Shown here piece by piece: positions 15,598 to 29,092 of a DNA stretch of 64,000 nucleotides. The translations under genes and the position numbers were made by a program. How positions within the stretch are numbered: position 1 is the first letter of the stretch; every line of letters starts with the position of its first letter. The stretch is taken from positions 446,032-510,031 of the forward strand of contig CAJNDS010002254.1 in assembly GCA_905221605.1 (NCBI GenBank). Direction: 5' to 3'. Source of the DNA: Symbiodinium natans. Taxonomy: Eukaryota > Sar > Dinophyceae > Suessiales > Symbiodiniaceae. The notes below the pieces were generated by a model. It searched no databases and had not been told where the DNA came from. It worked only from the letters and a program-made list of their open reading frames with translations.

Positions 15598-17050
15598 TCA
15601 CAAGTCCATATTGCCACTGTTGGCAATCAACTGATCGCGAACTGCGCCCTGAAACTTCTTGTGGTTCATTGTCCCGTTCTGCATCGTGAATTTCACATAC
15701 GACTTCGTGAAGATGGTGCGGATGTAGGTCATAGCCATCTGGGAACGCTCCACGTTGTCCTTTTGGAATGTTAAACCCCTACTTTTTTGGTGGGTTTAAA
15801 GAGCTTAAAACCCCTACTTTTTTGGTGGGTTTAAAGGGCTTAAAACCCCTACTTTTTTGGTGGGTTTAAAGGGCTTAAAACCCCTACTTTTTTGGTGGGT
15901 TTAAAGAGCTTAAAACCCCTACTTTTTTGGTGGGTTTAAAGGGCTTAAAACCCCTACTTTTTTGGTGGGTTTAAAGAGCTTAAAACCCCTACTTTTTTGG
16001 TGGGTTTAAAGAGCTTAAAACCCCGCTTTCCTGAAGGCTTTTGTGCTCCGTGATGAACTCCAAAAAAGGGGCGACGGTGTATTTGAGGTTGGCTTTCTTT
16101 CCATCGTTGTCGTCAATCTTTTTCATCAGCTCCTCGACCTTGGCGTTGGGGAGCGACTTAAGCCACTCCTTGATGTCGACGCTCTTGATGTTGAAGGCGT
16201 TGCGGATGAAGACGGTGTCGCTGTCCTTGGGCTCGGGGGCGGCAATGTTGAAGTCCATCAAAGTAGCAAGGTCTTCTTTTGTGCTGCTGGTTTCCTTTGT
16301 GTCTCTGGTGCGCTTGCCTCCTCCCGAACCCTTGACGAACGCTTGGCACGAGCATCCGTCCGACATGCCTGCCTTTGCCATTGTTCGCCTCGGATGGTCC
16401 AAGACGTCCTCGTTTTGGAAGTTGATGCGTAGGCTCTTGATGATTTTGCGAACCGTGATGTTGAAGGCGCGGGCCACCTCATCCCTGAACATTGCACCCG
16501 TGGCGTTTGAGGGCACACTGACAGCCTTGCACTCCGAGTTCATCGTGACGTTGATTGTGATGCGCTTCTCACGCTCGCCCTTTTGCTCCTTTCTGGTTTG
16601 CTCAAGCTCCTTTCGGCGTAGCTCCTTTTTTTCATCTGACTTAATCTTCTTCAACCGCTTGTCGATGGCCTTGTAGTTGTCAATGGCGGTCTTCGCCTTG
16701 CTTTTGTAATCGGCGTGGAAATCCTCGATTTCCTCAATGGTCATCGCCTCCATCATCTCCATAATGTCCTTGGTGGTGAGAACCGAAGCAGATGCTGAAG
16801 CGGATGCCGAAATCGAAGTGGAAGCATCACCGTCTCCGTCGTGCTTGTCCTTGTCGTCTTTGTCCTTCTTTTGCCCATCGAGAGACTTTCCGCTATCCGT
16901 TCCCTCATCGTCCGAAGGGATTGAAGCAACTGTGCCATCCGAACCCTCGCTGTCCGAAGAAGCCCCGATGGCTGCTTGGGCGTCCTCAAGCGTAATCACC
17001 CGCTCGCCCTCAACCTCTCCAGCGCTTGGGTAAGCAGACGAAGAAGCCAT
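15598..17050 (-). CDS. Two-exon host gene of unknown function with ubiquitin-like central region
   Basis: Exon 1 is 17050-16022 and exon 2 is 15759-15598; joining them at a GT donor (16021-16020) and AG acceptor (15761-15760) keeps the frame and gives about 396 residues. The N-terminus is acidic and Ser/Asp-rich with a Ser-Ala repeat. A charged coiled coil (KKIKSDEKKELRRKELEQ) follows. Then comes a beta-grasp-like stretch (RITINVTMNSECKAVSVP to GMSDGCSCQAFV, residues about 185-260) that resembles a ubiquitin-like fold. The C-terminal part is helical, and exon 2 adds SQMAMTYIRTIFTKSYVKFT. GC content and intron fit the host, not the virus. I do not recognise the family; the fold reading is tentative. 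Confidence 0.55.
15760..16021 (-). repeat. Intron built of seven 34-bp tandem repeats
   Basis: Seven near-identical 34-bp units with core CTACTTTTTTGGTGGGTTTA, differing mainly at one G/A position, occupy about 240 of the 262 intron bases. The first and last bases of the intron fit GT...AG on the minus strand. Confidence 0.75.
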
Positions 17051-20000
17051 CGTAGCAGAACAAAGGGGCGATGCAATGCTTTAGCTTTGACACTCAGAAA
17101 ATGCTACAGAAGAATCGCTCAAGCAGTGCTCAAGTATTGCATCAGTCACCTCATGCGGCACTGTGACAATGTGAAATCTCAGCAAAACTCGCAAGGCAGA
17201 CCTTCGAATGTTGATGTTGTCGAAGACGATGTAGCCACCAGCAGAACGGAAGAGGGAGCTTGCCCCACATAAGGCTTATTGTTATTCTTGGGTTTTGGGC
17301 TTATGGTTAAGCATATTAAAGGGATTAGGTTTTGGGTTTTTTCGGGTGATTTTGGGCTAAGGAATAACGGGGATTTATGGGGGAAGGTGTTTTTTAGATT
17401 TTGGGTTGAGGAATAACGGGGATTTATGGGGGAAGGTGTTTTTTCGGGGTTTTGGGCTTGGGATTTTGGGAATAGGATTTCGGGAATATGGTTTTGCGGG
17501 GATTTGGGCTTGAGATTTTGGGCTAAGGATTTCGGGAATATGATTTCGGGATTTTTTGGTTAATATTTGTCGGTCTGGTGTGCCGCCGAATGGTTCAATA
17601 GAGGGCGGGGCGAGGTGTCGTGTAAGTGGGGGGGGGGATGCTTTTCTCTGATGCCGGGCATCCTGGGCTTTAGCCTGCATTGGGGCACTGAAGGGGTCGA
17701 CCTCAGGAAACGGCACACGGATTGCCAGGGTGCCTACCAAGCTTCGGACTGGGGAGGTTTTGCAGGCTAGGCATCTCAGCATTTCCTCTTGGCAGCGCTT
17801 GGCAGCCCCGCTCAAATACTGTGTGACTGGACCTGCCAGTGCCCTCTTAATATGAATTGATTGTTACGTCTTCAGCAGGTGGTCGTGGTGCTCTCGCTGC
17901 TAGAACCCCTCCACTATGTCATAGACGAAGTTCAATCCATGCAGATCACCATGGTTACTCTCATCCCCAAACTGCACATCAACAAAGAAATGCCGCACAC
18001 CCATAGCAACATCTGATACAGCACTCACATCGTCCATGGGTTGCGATTCCAGTCTGTAGGAAGTGGACTCTTGATCAAGCAAGCAGTCCCGGCCTTGTGG
18101 CACAACATGCTTACCGTCGTTTTGCAGCCTGGATACCAATGTCGATGCAGATTCCTTAGTGCGGACTGCGTTTCAAGCAACTTGCACATGATCTGTGGGT
18201 TGAAGCGGCTGTCTCTGTTGGGGACTATTCTAGGCCTTCTGTTCCGTCCTGGCATTGAAGCAGCTGGTGCTTTCAGCTTGTCTCAGGTTTTCCCTCAACC
18301 CAAAACCATAAACCGTATCATCGGCTCCGTTGAAAGTTCCTCGGTTAGTGGAGCCAACCACTTGGCTGTGCTCCCCCGCCAGGCGCTGAGCTTGCTGCGT
18401 GGCTTCCTGGCCCGGGCCATGCAGCTCACCTGGGTCTTTAGGTACGCCTCTTCAAACCGAACAGTGAGATGGGCCCTGCTAAGCCTTCAGCCCTTCACCC
18501 TCAACTCTAAACCTACGAAAGGCCCTGTGTCCCAAGCCCTTAGCCTGAGGCGCCTGGGCGATTTGGCCTGCAACGCGCTGCTGGGCAGCTGCACGGGGGC
18601 AGGCCTGGGGGCTTCCAAAGCTTGAAAGCAGAAGTGCAAGAACTCAGCGTACCTGCGCAGACGTGCAAGTGAAAGGTCTACGCGTACAGGTCACATACAT
18701 ACATAATACACTCATGGAAATGCACGTGTCGGCATGTATGCATGCACGCATACGGAAGCAGGCCAATGGCGAAGCGGCCTCGAGGTCTTCCGTGACCTGG
18801 AGAAAGGCTTAGGAGCCCCCCTGCCTGGGGAGTTTGATCGCGTGCAAGTCGAGAGGGGGGCCCTTCTGAGTGGTTCCAAAAAACAAGACAGGCTGAAGTT
18901 GCCTGAATTATCAAAGGGGTAGTATACTTCAGCTTGCTTCAGTAGAGACTTCGCACAAAAAGGTTCCCATCGTCTTGATCAACCTCCGCGTCGGTCCCAG
19001 AAAGTTGGAAAGAACTGACCACCCTACCTCCCGGCTCTACGAAAACCCTTTGCACAGTGTCTGTCATGGCCATGGAAGCACAAACCTTAAACTCCGAGGC
19101 TCCATGCGCTGACTTATAGTAATCCTAACGCCATTCCTTCAGTTCCTACGCATCTTAGACAGTGGATTAAGGACTGATGCTGTCTCGGCGCATTCGACCA
19201 GACATGACGACCTACAGCAGTGTCGGGGGTCTCAGTGAGCTGTTGGAGTGACATTGATGTCTGCTAGGTTCAATGGGTTGAGGGGTAGAGCTTCGAGATC
19301 CTTGTGGAGATCCAGGTCCCCATCTCATCGTGCTTGCTAGTTGGAGGGTAAGAAATGTTGTAGGGCATCGGAAAGGTACAGGCAAAATATCGTGAATGAG
19401 ATGCTCTGAACCCTCTGCGCTCCGCAACCCTAAGCCTTCACACAGCTAGTGGAATTTGTGTTGCGGGGGGCTGAAAGGTTCTGTGCGCGCTTTGCTCGTA
19501 TCGACATGGTATCTGTAGACCGCGTGCACGGTGGCAGTGTTCAAAGTCGTGGCGATGACAAGGTTTTTGCGGTGGTCAGATATGGGTAGACTTTGTTTGT
19601 TGGGTTCTTTGTCTTCATAGTTGATTGTCATCGGCTTTGCCCCCCCCATGTGCTGTCGCACCCTGCAGTGCGACCTGAGTGGCAAGCAGCTGTACACTAA
19701 ACCCGAAACCCTCAACCTTAGACCTTATCCACCCTAAACCGTCACTAAACCTGCAGTCTGTTGCACAGAGGTGGCGCAGCTGTGCGAGGATGGGGGCCGC
19801 TTCCGCTCCGGTGCTGCGGCCGAAGGGCCGTTCTGTGGGGGTTGTTCCTTAGGGTTTCTAAGATCTATATTGAGTGGGAGCACGGAAGCAAAAGAGGGAT
19901 TTCGGTTTGGAGCAGGGACGGGTCCCAAGCAGTAGAAGTCCGAAACTCTAAAGACAAAAAAACTAAAGACATGCACTGAAGGACGCCGGGTGCTCGCGTC

Positions 20001-21165
20001 AGCGGCAGCTCAGCAAAACCAGTGCCTTCAGAACGGTCCTCAGGGTTCGGCGTTAGGCTCCCCCTTGAAGCAGTAGTTCCTTTCAGACCCAGCTCCATAT
20101 TAAAAGAATTGCCCCTTTCCCTTTTTCAGCCAGTATTACCTTGTGTGGGGGCCTCAACAAAATACCGCTCCTTGTCTGTACCTGTGACGGACCCTGACCA
20201 CTTCACTTTCAGCTAGCCTGAGCTTTCCCTGAGCCACTGAGCCATAGACCTTGTGAAGCTTCTTCCATCGCCACTTGGCGATGGGGGGCTCGGTGTTTCT
20301 GCGAACTCTTCCTCTTAAGAGCACAAGGGGTCATGGGAATAAAGCATACAAACTCCTCGGAGAGCCCCTGACTTCCTGCAGGTTTCTCTGGGGTCCGAAG
20401 ATCGAAAGCTCATGCATCCGAGGAGGCGCTGATGGCGCAGAAGCTGCAGCAGTCCTTCCAACATACCTGCCGCACCAAACATGCGTGGCTCATGCCTCAT
20501 GGCGTAGCCACATAGCCAGACATCGTGAGCACCGCTGCCCACCCCGCCCAGAAGGGCCCAAGAGGGGACGTGCCACCAAAAAGCCCACTCTTCTCACAGC
20601 ATCAAGATGTCGCTTGACATGCTGCCGACTGCTGGAGGAACAGCATGAAGGACCGCTGCAGCTGTAGCGTTGGAACTCGTTGTGGCTACGACGCTCGAGG
20701 CTAATGATCGTAAGTGAAGAGGCGTGCTTCACTATGACATGCTACATGGGTGGCTTGCGCAAGCCCCTTAACCTGCGAACACTACCTTCGAGCGAACGTG
20801 AGAGAGTGACCGAGCGAGAGAGCGACAGAGACAGAGAGACCTTTTGAATTTTCGATTCGCAGAGCGTTTGACAGCATCCCCGTGCGCAGCACTTGGGGGC
20901 AGAAGAAGCGGGCGTGATGGTTACATTCATCGTACATCTCCGAAGGGATCTAGCACAGCCAGCTGCTGGGCTTGCCCCGCAACGCATCTCCAATCACGTA
21001 GACTGGCCGAAACTGCCAGGAGACAAACTAGAGTAACTAGAGCATACTCCGGGCGTCCAAGTTCCTTTGGTAGGCGATTCTCATCCAAAACGAAATCAGG
21101 CGCAAACTCACCCAAACTGGAGTCCTGAAACCATCCCAACATTAGCAATGGTTCAAGGTTCCCTT
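17051..21165. other. No supported gene; duplicated T/G-rich block and isolated telomere-like words
   Basis: A 35-base segment is duplicated at 17361 and 17410 within a T/G-rich run (17,340-17,560). The rest is mixed host-like DNA with no frame that shows a recognisable domain on either strand, plus short CCCTAAA words (for example near 19,730). Confidence 0.5.
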
Positions 21166-21226
21166 ATAAAGAAAACCAACCCCAAAGAAGGGTACCCTTA
21201 TTGTAATATGATGACTGGGCTACAGA
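21166..21226 (+). mobile_element. Partial small inverted-repeat element (family D)
   Basis: The stretch from GGTTCCCTTATAA to GACTGGGCTAC matches the right two thirds of the element at 54554-54677 with small indels. The left end is missing. Confidence 0.4.
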
Positions 21227-21475
21227 AGTAAAAGCGGACGAGACCGTGACAGCCGAAAACAGTAGCAACGGACGCGAACGTGACAGCCAAAAACAGTAGA
21301 AGCGGAAGAGACCGTGACAGCCAAAAACAGTAGAAGCGGACGAGATGGTGACAGCCAAAGGAAGTAGAAGCGGACGAGACCGTGACGGCCAAACAGAGTA
21401 GAAGCGGACGAGACCGTGACAGAAAAACAGTAGAAGTGGACGAGACCGTGGCAGCCAAAAACAATACAAGCGAAA
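21225..21475 (+). repeat. GC-rich 34-bp tandem repeat, about seven units
   Basis: The unit core is AGAAGCGGACGAGACCGTGA followed by CAGCCAAAAACAGT; units vary at several positions and some are shortened. The same unit appears reverse-complemented at 35.7-35.97 kb. Confidence 0.75.
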
Positions 21476-23804
21476 GAGCTCAAAAGCCAAAATCTTCGAG
21501 CTCTTTCGCACTGACCGCGTGTAGCCTTGCGGCCGCTGCAGGATCCAACGCCCGCTCCAAGAAGCCACGGAGTCGACTGCTACAAGGCGCAGCTCCAAGA
21601 AAGGAGGGAGACATTTGCAGATCCTACGTATTGAGATTCGAGTGGTCCACCGCATCTTTACAACCAGAGGGGGTTGATGGCCCAGGCATGTTCACACAAT
21701 TCTTCTATTGGACAAAGGTATGGTGCTCCTGGATCGAGCTGCGCAACTGGCTGCGCGATCCGCGAGTTGTCAGGTACTTGTTCCTTGGTGAGCTGCTGAC
21801 CTTGAAGAACATCGGCACCGTCGCGTCTCAGCTTCTGTAGCTCATGATTGAACAGGCTTCATCGGCCAACTTTGACATTATAGATGACGACATGGTCACA
21901 ATCTCTGCTCCAGCTGTTGGGCCCTTGAAACATGCATCATTTCCCAATATAGTAGGGCATTTCAGGCGAGATTCTCTGTTATGTGGGTGTGGGGAGGGGG
22001 GGGGGTTCGGATTGAGGGTTGAGTGGAGGAGACAAGCATCCAGCCCTTCAAAGAGGTTGAAGGGGCTTATGGCATCTCTGAGGCTGCCGCGCGATACCCG
22101 AAACCCTGAATCCTAACACCCCCTAACACTCAATCCCTAACCCTAAACCCTAAACCCTTCATCCCAGGCTTTGCAGTGCCACCAACAGCCAGCCGGAAGC
22201 AGAAATCTGGGCCCCAAGAAGATCAGGTGCATCATGTTGGGGGGTTCAAAGGGGGTGTGCTGTAAAGGCCTGAGGTTTTGGGGGCTTTGGTGTGCCCCGA
22301 CACAGGCTTTGTTGCTTCTCCTGGCAACTTTCCTTTTTTGTTGAGGTTTACCCCTAGCTTGAGCCAAGAAAACCCAGAGTCGGGGTTGAAACTTCCGGCA
22401 TACCAGGTGCCCGAGCTACGCTGGAGACGGAGTGGAGATGGAGCAAGCGCCCGGGGAGTCGAGGCATTGGGGGAGACGAGGTCTTGCAAATGTGGCAGGT
22501 TTCACGCAGCGATTGGCAAATCCTGAGTCCCTAAGCCTAGAAAGCGCCAGATGATCCTCGCTCTTCCCCTTTGAACAAGATGAAGGCACTGCCTCGGCCC
22601 CTTCCTCGGCATACCGCACGTGCGCATGCGGCCGCCCTGCGGTGGAAAAGAGCCTCTGCATTGGGGTCTGCACTTCGACGGTCTTCCCCTTACTGACAGA
22701 GGACACCTGAGGGTTGAGGAGGCATCTGAGGAACCTTTTAACGGGATAGCTTTTTGCCCCTCTGCTTCCCCTTTGACGCAAGAAGTAGAACACAAAGCCA
22801 CAGGTTCTGCAGCTTCAGTTGGCCCGGCTGACGGAGTGTGCACGGGCCTCAGATCTCAGGAAATTGTCGGTCTCAGGCTTTGGCCTTGGTGCCTGAATTG
22901 GAATACTCGCGCGGCTGAGCTTCCAGAACCAGCCCCCTGATAGGTCCCACCACTCTACGGAAGCCAGCAGTCCTGAGACTGCGAACATAGTCCGAGCACC
23001 CGTCCCGGAAGAGAAATGCGCCCTTCACATGATTTGCCAGGTCCTGGGGCAGCTGGACAGTCGCATGCGTCTCCTCGAGCAGGACACGCTCCCGAGATAC
23101 GAGTGTCAGAGAGATGGGCTTGCTCAGTCGTTTGCCCTCCCTACTTCTGACCTCTTAAAGGACATGCACCAGCTGCGAAGCTCTCCGGGCAGCCAGGCTC
23201 GATTTGGAGGGCACGGCTCTCGTGACTTTGAACAAGAGACGGATGTTCGACTTGCATGTCCTTTCTCGTAGTGTTAGGCGCTGCTGTTTCCGGTCTGGTG
23301 CACTTGTCCACGCCCCCTTTCTTGCCTGCAGTCGTGCAGGTCGCTGCCTCAGGCGCATCTTCCCCGAAGGAGGAAGTGGACGAGTTGGAAGAGGCCATTT
23401 CCAGTGTAGTCTTCTGTGCAGGGCTCTTTGATATGGGGCACCACTCTGAGACTACGGCAAGGTCGGATGCCGAGACATGAATCTTCGAATCAGTGATGCC
23501 CACACCCCAACTGCCTTTACAGTAGCCACATATGGGGTTTACGAGAACAGGGGGCCCGTAAAACAAACAAAGATGCCCGTAATTTCGGAAATGTTCCCCA
23601 AAAGGCTTTTCGAAGGGAAACCCAAGTAAAAAGATCACCCCTGGGACCTGAAGCCCCCAAAGCCCCTAAACAGCCCTCAATAGCTAAATAGCCCTAAAGC
23701 CATTGTCCCCCCCCTACACCCCGAAGTGAAAAAAAGGCGGACGGAGAGCCGTACAACCCGGCACTGAACTTGGTCGTCTCGCAGCGGCCGGGCTGCAACT
23801 CTTG

Positions 23805-23873
23805 CTTATAGTTACGTATAGTTATAGTTATCGTTATAGTTATAGTTATAGTTACAGTTATAGTTATAGCACC
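23805..23873. repeat. TATAGT hexanucleotide microsatellite
   Basis: About eleven units of (G/C)TTATA with few changes. The Tyr-Ser repeat peptide read through it is an artefact. Confidence 0.8.
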
Positions 23874-24330
23874 GTTACAAATGTCACCAGGGTAAAATTC
23901 TTAGTGATCGTGAAAACCATAAGGATTTGGGTCTATTCTTTAGGGGCTGAACGCGAGTTTCGCATCTTCAGCGTGAGGCCTGGATGCAAAAGCTGTAAGG
24001 GTTTTGCCACGATTTGGGGAGTTGGGATATGTCGGGTTCAAGGCGTCCGTTGCAGCTGCTGAGACCCGTAGCTTTGTGGCCCGAGATACGCTGCAAGCGT
24101 GACTTTTCCCGAGATTCCGAGATCTCGGGCCTCAAAGACCCCCAAGAGCCGCGGCATGTGTTTCATTAAAACTCCAACCGCAAAGAACCTGCAGAAACAT
24201 CCCGGGCGAAAGTCATAAGCATGGACGCCCCAGTAGGCCAGTCGTACCCAAATAGCAACAAAATCCATCCTTCCCTTCCATTCAGAGCCCCTAAGCAACA
24301 CCTTTCACTTCATAACAGGGTTTTATAAAT

Positions 24331-24372
24331 ATGTATATATATATATATATACATACACATATATACATATAG
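24331..24372. repeat. TA/CATA microsatellite
   Basis: TATATA runs pass into ATACATACACATATATAC units. Confidence 0.8.
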
Positions 24373-25069
24373 ACTCCAAACTTGTCATGTTCTGGAAGTT
24401 GAGAGGGAAAGCAAACTTAGCCCCCCCGAGAGCGCTCTCCCGTGGACGCCATGGCAGAGGGCTGCGAGCACCCGAATGCCGACAACCCCCTCATGGCCTG
24501 GGCGAAGGCCCGCCCCCAGGGGTTTTGGGTTTCGGGTTTAGGCCCCCCCAGCAAGAATTGGGGTCGTATGGTTCTCGGGCTTAGGGCTTAGGGTTCTTGG
24601 CAGGCATGTGCACTCCTCAGCACTGGCTGGGGGCTTAGGGTTCTGCAGGCCTGATGCACAAGAGTGGCCTGCTGCCACAAAAAAGGGGTTCAGGGTTGAC
24701 GACTGCAACGCCTGGATGACATTTGGTGCCCTAAACCGATACCATCAGGGCGCCGCTGGGCTGAGCGAACCAGGTCTCTCTAGACTTATTGGCATTCGAA
24801 GACCTCCCAGGATGGCTTGTTCTTCTGCGACACGTACAGCGTGACGCGGGTGCGGCGGCTGAGCACATTCGTGGCTGGCACTTTGAACGTCGCTCTTAAA
24901 CGTGAGTTGTGCACTCAAGGTTGGCCAGGTTGCGTGATGGCGCATGCGGACATGGCATGGCTGAGGGCGGCCCCCAAATACACTGTCGGGGTTGTTCGTG
25001 CCGTCTTCCTAAGAAGTAGAGAGCATGAACCAGCAGGAGCTTTAAAACTTAGCCTGAAGAGCCACACAC

Positions 25070-25303
25070 ACATATGTGTATATACATATCTATATATATA
25101 TATATATATAGATAGATATGTATATATGTATGTATATATATGTATATGTATATGTATATTATGTATATTATGTAGATTATGCATCTTATGCATCTTATGT
25201 ATCTTATGTATATGGTGTATATGATGTATATGATTTATTTGATTTATATGATTTATTTGATGTATATGATGTATATGATGTATAGGTATATGCATATGCA
25301 TAT
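25070..25303. repeat. TATATG/TGTATATGA-rich microsatellite tract
   Basis: A 230-base tract runs from TA dinucleotides to TATGTA and GATGTATAT units. It is purine/pyrimidine alternating and could form unusual DNA; there is no gene. Confidence 0.75.
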
Positions 25304-27595
25304 ATCCTTTCGCACATTGCCGATATGATTTTGGAGGTCTCCTGGTCCTGCAGGGAGCTTCAGCCGTTGACTTCAGTGGTGGATGTTTGGAAGCCGCGAC
25401 TGCAGCGACTCAGAAGAAAGGCCAAAGACAAAGCAGAGAGAAAGAGATAATCTTACATAAGTCAGATAAGCTCAGCTGAAGCCGAGTCCCTGGACGAGTG
25501 GGCAGGAGCAAGATGGTGAGGGAGAGAAGGGAAGACAGAGACAAGGCAAAGACCAAAGCAAGTTCTACTCGAAACCCGCAGCCCCCAGCCTTGCCTCCTA
25601 AGTCCCCCACCTGCAAAGAAGCAGACATTCTCGGCAGTGTTGCTTTCCCAAGGCAGCTGTGCTCCTTCTGGGCTCTGCCTTATAAGGAGGAGCAGTGGAG
25701 GCCAGCTGCGTACCACTTGTGCTGTCTTGTTGAAAAGAACGAGATGCAAGGGTTTAGGGTTTAGAGTCTAAGGTTCGTTTTGTTGGGGAGTGCAGTGCTT
25801 TGGCATTCCTGCAGCTTGTTGCAGAAGCCAGGATTATAAGGAAGCCGGCTGAGCCACAAACGGCACCCGGCATTCACAGCTTAATGGCGTTGGCGCTCTG
25901 TGGGATTCTTACTGGTTAAGGGGTTACTTCATCAGGTAGGTAGCTCAGAGTTAACGCTTTAGCCGGGCCACTTTTGCAGCCAAGAGTTTTATTAGATTCC
26001 TCAAAGGGGTTTCGGGCTGATCACGGGCTTAGGGTACAGAGTTGTCGCTCCCTGAATGACTCCACCTGAACTGCCTAAACTCGCTGCTGAGGAAGTGATA
26101 TACAGATACATCCACGCTATGGTAGACTAGGTGAAGTTCCTTCGTGCGGCAACGCGTCTTAAGCTGACAGAGAAGCGAAGTCTGAAGCCGAAATACAACG
26201 CCTTCTGGATCCAGGGAGCAATACCTGGGCCTTTTCCGACCTCGCTGGGATGGGATCTACGTCGGCTGCTGCCAATATCTTCATAAGGCCTGTGCCAGGG
26301 GAGGGAGAGACAGAGAGAGAGAGAGAGGGAGAGAGATGACAAAAGGGGAGTGAATGCAGAAGAGAAAGCTTTGGGTCTCACTTGATGTAGGTTGGTGCAT
26401 GGCCTTGCCCCCTGTCAAGATGAGACGCGTCTTTATAAATATACTCTAATCTCCCCCACAACCCTTTCCTAATCGTTAAGGCCCCCATATTAGGCTTTGG
26501 GACGACGGGCGGGCTGGGCGAAGCTTCGCTTCGTTGCTACCACTTTGAGGCTACGAAACCTCACATCCCCGGATCATGGCCTCTTGCTCCTTGGCAGGTT
26601 CGGCCCGGCGCATCCATGACACAGAAGCTTGGGACTGAAAGTAAGGGGGTGGGGAGGAGTGAGATTTTTGTCTCAAGGAGTTCTTCCACACTCCCACAGC
26701 CATGTGCAACCATGAACATTGCACTTCTCCCACATCCGCAGCAAAGCAAGAAAAACTCCCCTCCCACCCACTCCCCGCTGGTTTGTAGGATCTTACATTT
26801 AGAAGCCGGCTTGTTTGGGATTGATGCACTGTACGGGCTTGGGACTGAGGGCCTGCGAGTTTAGGAAACATGTTGGGTGCTGGCGACCCCCAAACGTCCA
26901 TACTCCTTGTGGGCACAAGGTTGCGGCGCGGGTGTTCAGAAGTGTTTCGCTACTGGACACGTTGGGGGGCCGACGCATGATTCTCCAGCAGTTGCCCTTA
27001 ACCCTGAAACCTTTCCACAAACCCTAAACCTAAACAGTGAACCCTTTTGATTGGAAAGCCTGGGTTTTGTGAGTCGGAACTGGCTCAACGTCTGCCAGCC
27101 ACCAGCTCCCCACCAGGAAGGGAAGCTCCGTCTGGATCACGTACAGGCCAGGATTCGATGGGGCCTTGTGCCGTGTTGGGCTAAGTTGCACTGTTAGAAC
27201 TAGGACACGAACAAGAGTGAATATGACTAGCAAGCACAATACAAACAGTATTGATTACAAGGCAGCCACAGCACGGCTCCCTCGGATTTAAACCATTCGG
27301 GCGGTGGCTCAGACCCCTTCTCTTGCACCAGCATCTTGAGAAGCAACCATGGCCTATTCTGTACACCCTCAACCCTAGACCCTCAACCCCCTTATACATC
27401 ACTCTTTTTTTCACTGAAGCTGTTCTAGATAGCGGGGAGATCCCTGAATGCAGGCGCTACCTCCGGTTCTTCCCTCCAGATGCCGCCTGGCCGCGGACAA
27501 TGTTGAGAAATGATGCGTCCACTCGTGGGTCCGCTGTCTTCGGATGCAGTATCCTATGGCTTTGGTGACGCCGTGCAGTGCATTTTGCTTGTCCA

Positions 27596-27596
<1 letters not shown>

Positions 27597-27635
<39 letters not shown>
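27597..27635. repeat. CA dinucleotide microsatellite
   Basis: An uninterrupted (CA)n run of about 38 bases. Confidence 0.9.
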
Positions 27636-27638
<3 letters not shown>

Positions 27639-29040
27639 AACAGGAAAGAGCTACCGCACGGCAATTAGAGGCCTAGATGCATTTGCAGCTACTGGGCAAC
27701 ATCGTCAGCATGCGGCATGCCACTTCCTTCTGTGGTTCCCCATCCGTTGCTGCAGATGCAATCAGGACTACGGCACCCTGCGGGCCCTTGTGCTCCAGGA
27801 CAGCTAGAGCCATCATAAGGCCAAGGATGTTAGGAAGGCTCAGTGGCATCCCATTCAAAACAGGGCCCACTGTGTTGTGCTTGGCTTCGGCCTTCAAAAC
27901 CTCTTGGCCCTGGGGCTTTCGCAACTTTGGCCGGTTCGGGCGAGGAACGTGGGGGGGGCTTGATGGTCAGAATTCGGAATCAGAGGGATCCATGGAACCC
28001 CCAATCTGCCGTGACCTCATGAGGATGACACCTGAGATTGAGCCCTACCGCTCGGTAAATAGGTTTTTTGCACTGCTTGGAAGAACGAACCTGGCCCCCC
28101 GGTGGCATCTCGCAGGGTTCTGGCCTTATCCCTTTTGGTTCTTAAGGCGTTCTTCAGTAAGTAGGTAGAACACGTCGGCGGCGCGCCAAACTTCAGGGAT
28201 ACACATCTCCCTTCGTTTTGCTTGGGGTGGCTTTGGGGCTCTCTTGAATCGCTTATTGCGCCCAACAATCCCCACGACTCCCTTTGGTCCAGGACCCAGC
28301 GCCCCTGGAGGCTGGCCCTGCGGAGTTTAGGGTTTAGGGGTGAGGTTTGAGGGACAGATGTGTGTGTTTCTAGTCTTCAAAGGATCCCTCCAACTTTCTG
28401 CTTAGGGCCTTCCAGAAGCATGCATTGTGGAGCGGACTACCCAAACAAGAATGTGAGAGCCCTTTCAGGGCAAACAGAGGGGGATGGCTGCGCGAGTAGA
28501 AGTAACAGCCCAAACAAAGCCTCCAGCCTTCGGGCTCCTGGAGGCAAGAGCAAAGCACCCTACACGCCCGAACCCGACGTTCTTTTCGACATTTGGGGGC
28601 AGGTGGCTCTGCAGAGCCTTCTAGCAACGCCTGCCCCGGTGGCTGGCGACGGCTTCGGAAAGGGCGGTTATGATCCCTGCCTGCACGTGTCAGCATGATC
28701 GTGCCGATCGGATTGTCAACACCAAGGCAACCAGAACAGTGAACACTTCATTGAGCTGTGATGATAAAGTCTTGAGCTGCACTTCGAGTGAGATGCACAG
28801 GACACCAAAAGCAGAAAACTCAAGGTGAAGAGACGCGAGCACGCCAGTGCACCGAGTTGCCCGCATGCCAACCTGTCACAGCCCAGCAACCCTAAACCCT
28901 AAACCCTAAACCGCAGCGTCTCCTCCAATCCAAGAGCCGCTAGTCGGGGTCAGGGGCGCCCCTTGTCAGCCCTTGTCAGCCCAGGGCCACGGCGAGGGTC
29001 TGACGGTGGCCAAGCACACCAAGGCCCCTGCGGCTTTTTG

Positions 29041-29092
29041 TGGTTTAGGGTTTGGGGTTTAGGGTTTAGGGTTTAGGGTTGAGGGTTTAGGG
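29041..29092 (+). repeat. Interstitial TTTAGGG repeats
   Basis: About seven units with single-base variants (TTTGGGG, TTGAGGG) in G-strand orientation. Confidence 0.8.

Larger units (their letters stand above)
21476..25070. other. No supported gene; simple repeats and telomere-like words
   Basis: Many frames are open because the DNA is GC-rich, but none shows a domain or coherent exon pattern. Notable contents are a CCCTAAA run (22,136-22,160), a TATAGT hexamer repeat and a TA repeat, listed separately. Confidence 0.5.

Noticed and set aside
15771-16020. CRISPR-like 34-bp direct repeats
   Set aside because: No spacers between units; it is a minisatellite intron.
16041-16676. Plus-strand open frame of 211 codons opposite the two-exon host gene
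   Set aside because: It is the antisense of the coding exon; the minus frame has charged domains, a good start and a frame-preserving intron.
17900-18625. Overlapping open frames on both strands near 18 kb
   Set aside because: No recognisable domain and no consistent phase; GC-rich DNA leaves many frames open by chance.
25935-25975. tRNA-like TAGCTCAG box
   Set aside because: Only a box A-like word is present; no acceptor stem, anticodon arm or T-arm can be formed.
27411-27807. Open frames with His-Thr or Cys-Val runs
   Set aside because: They are translations of the (CA)n microsatellite.
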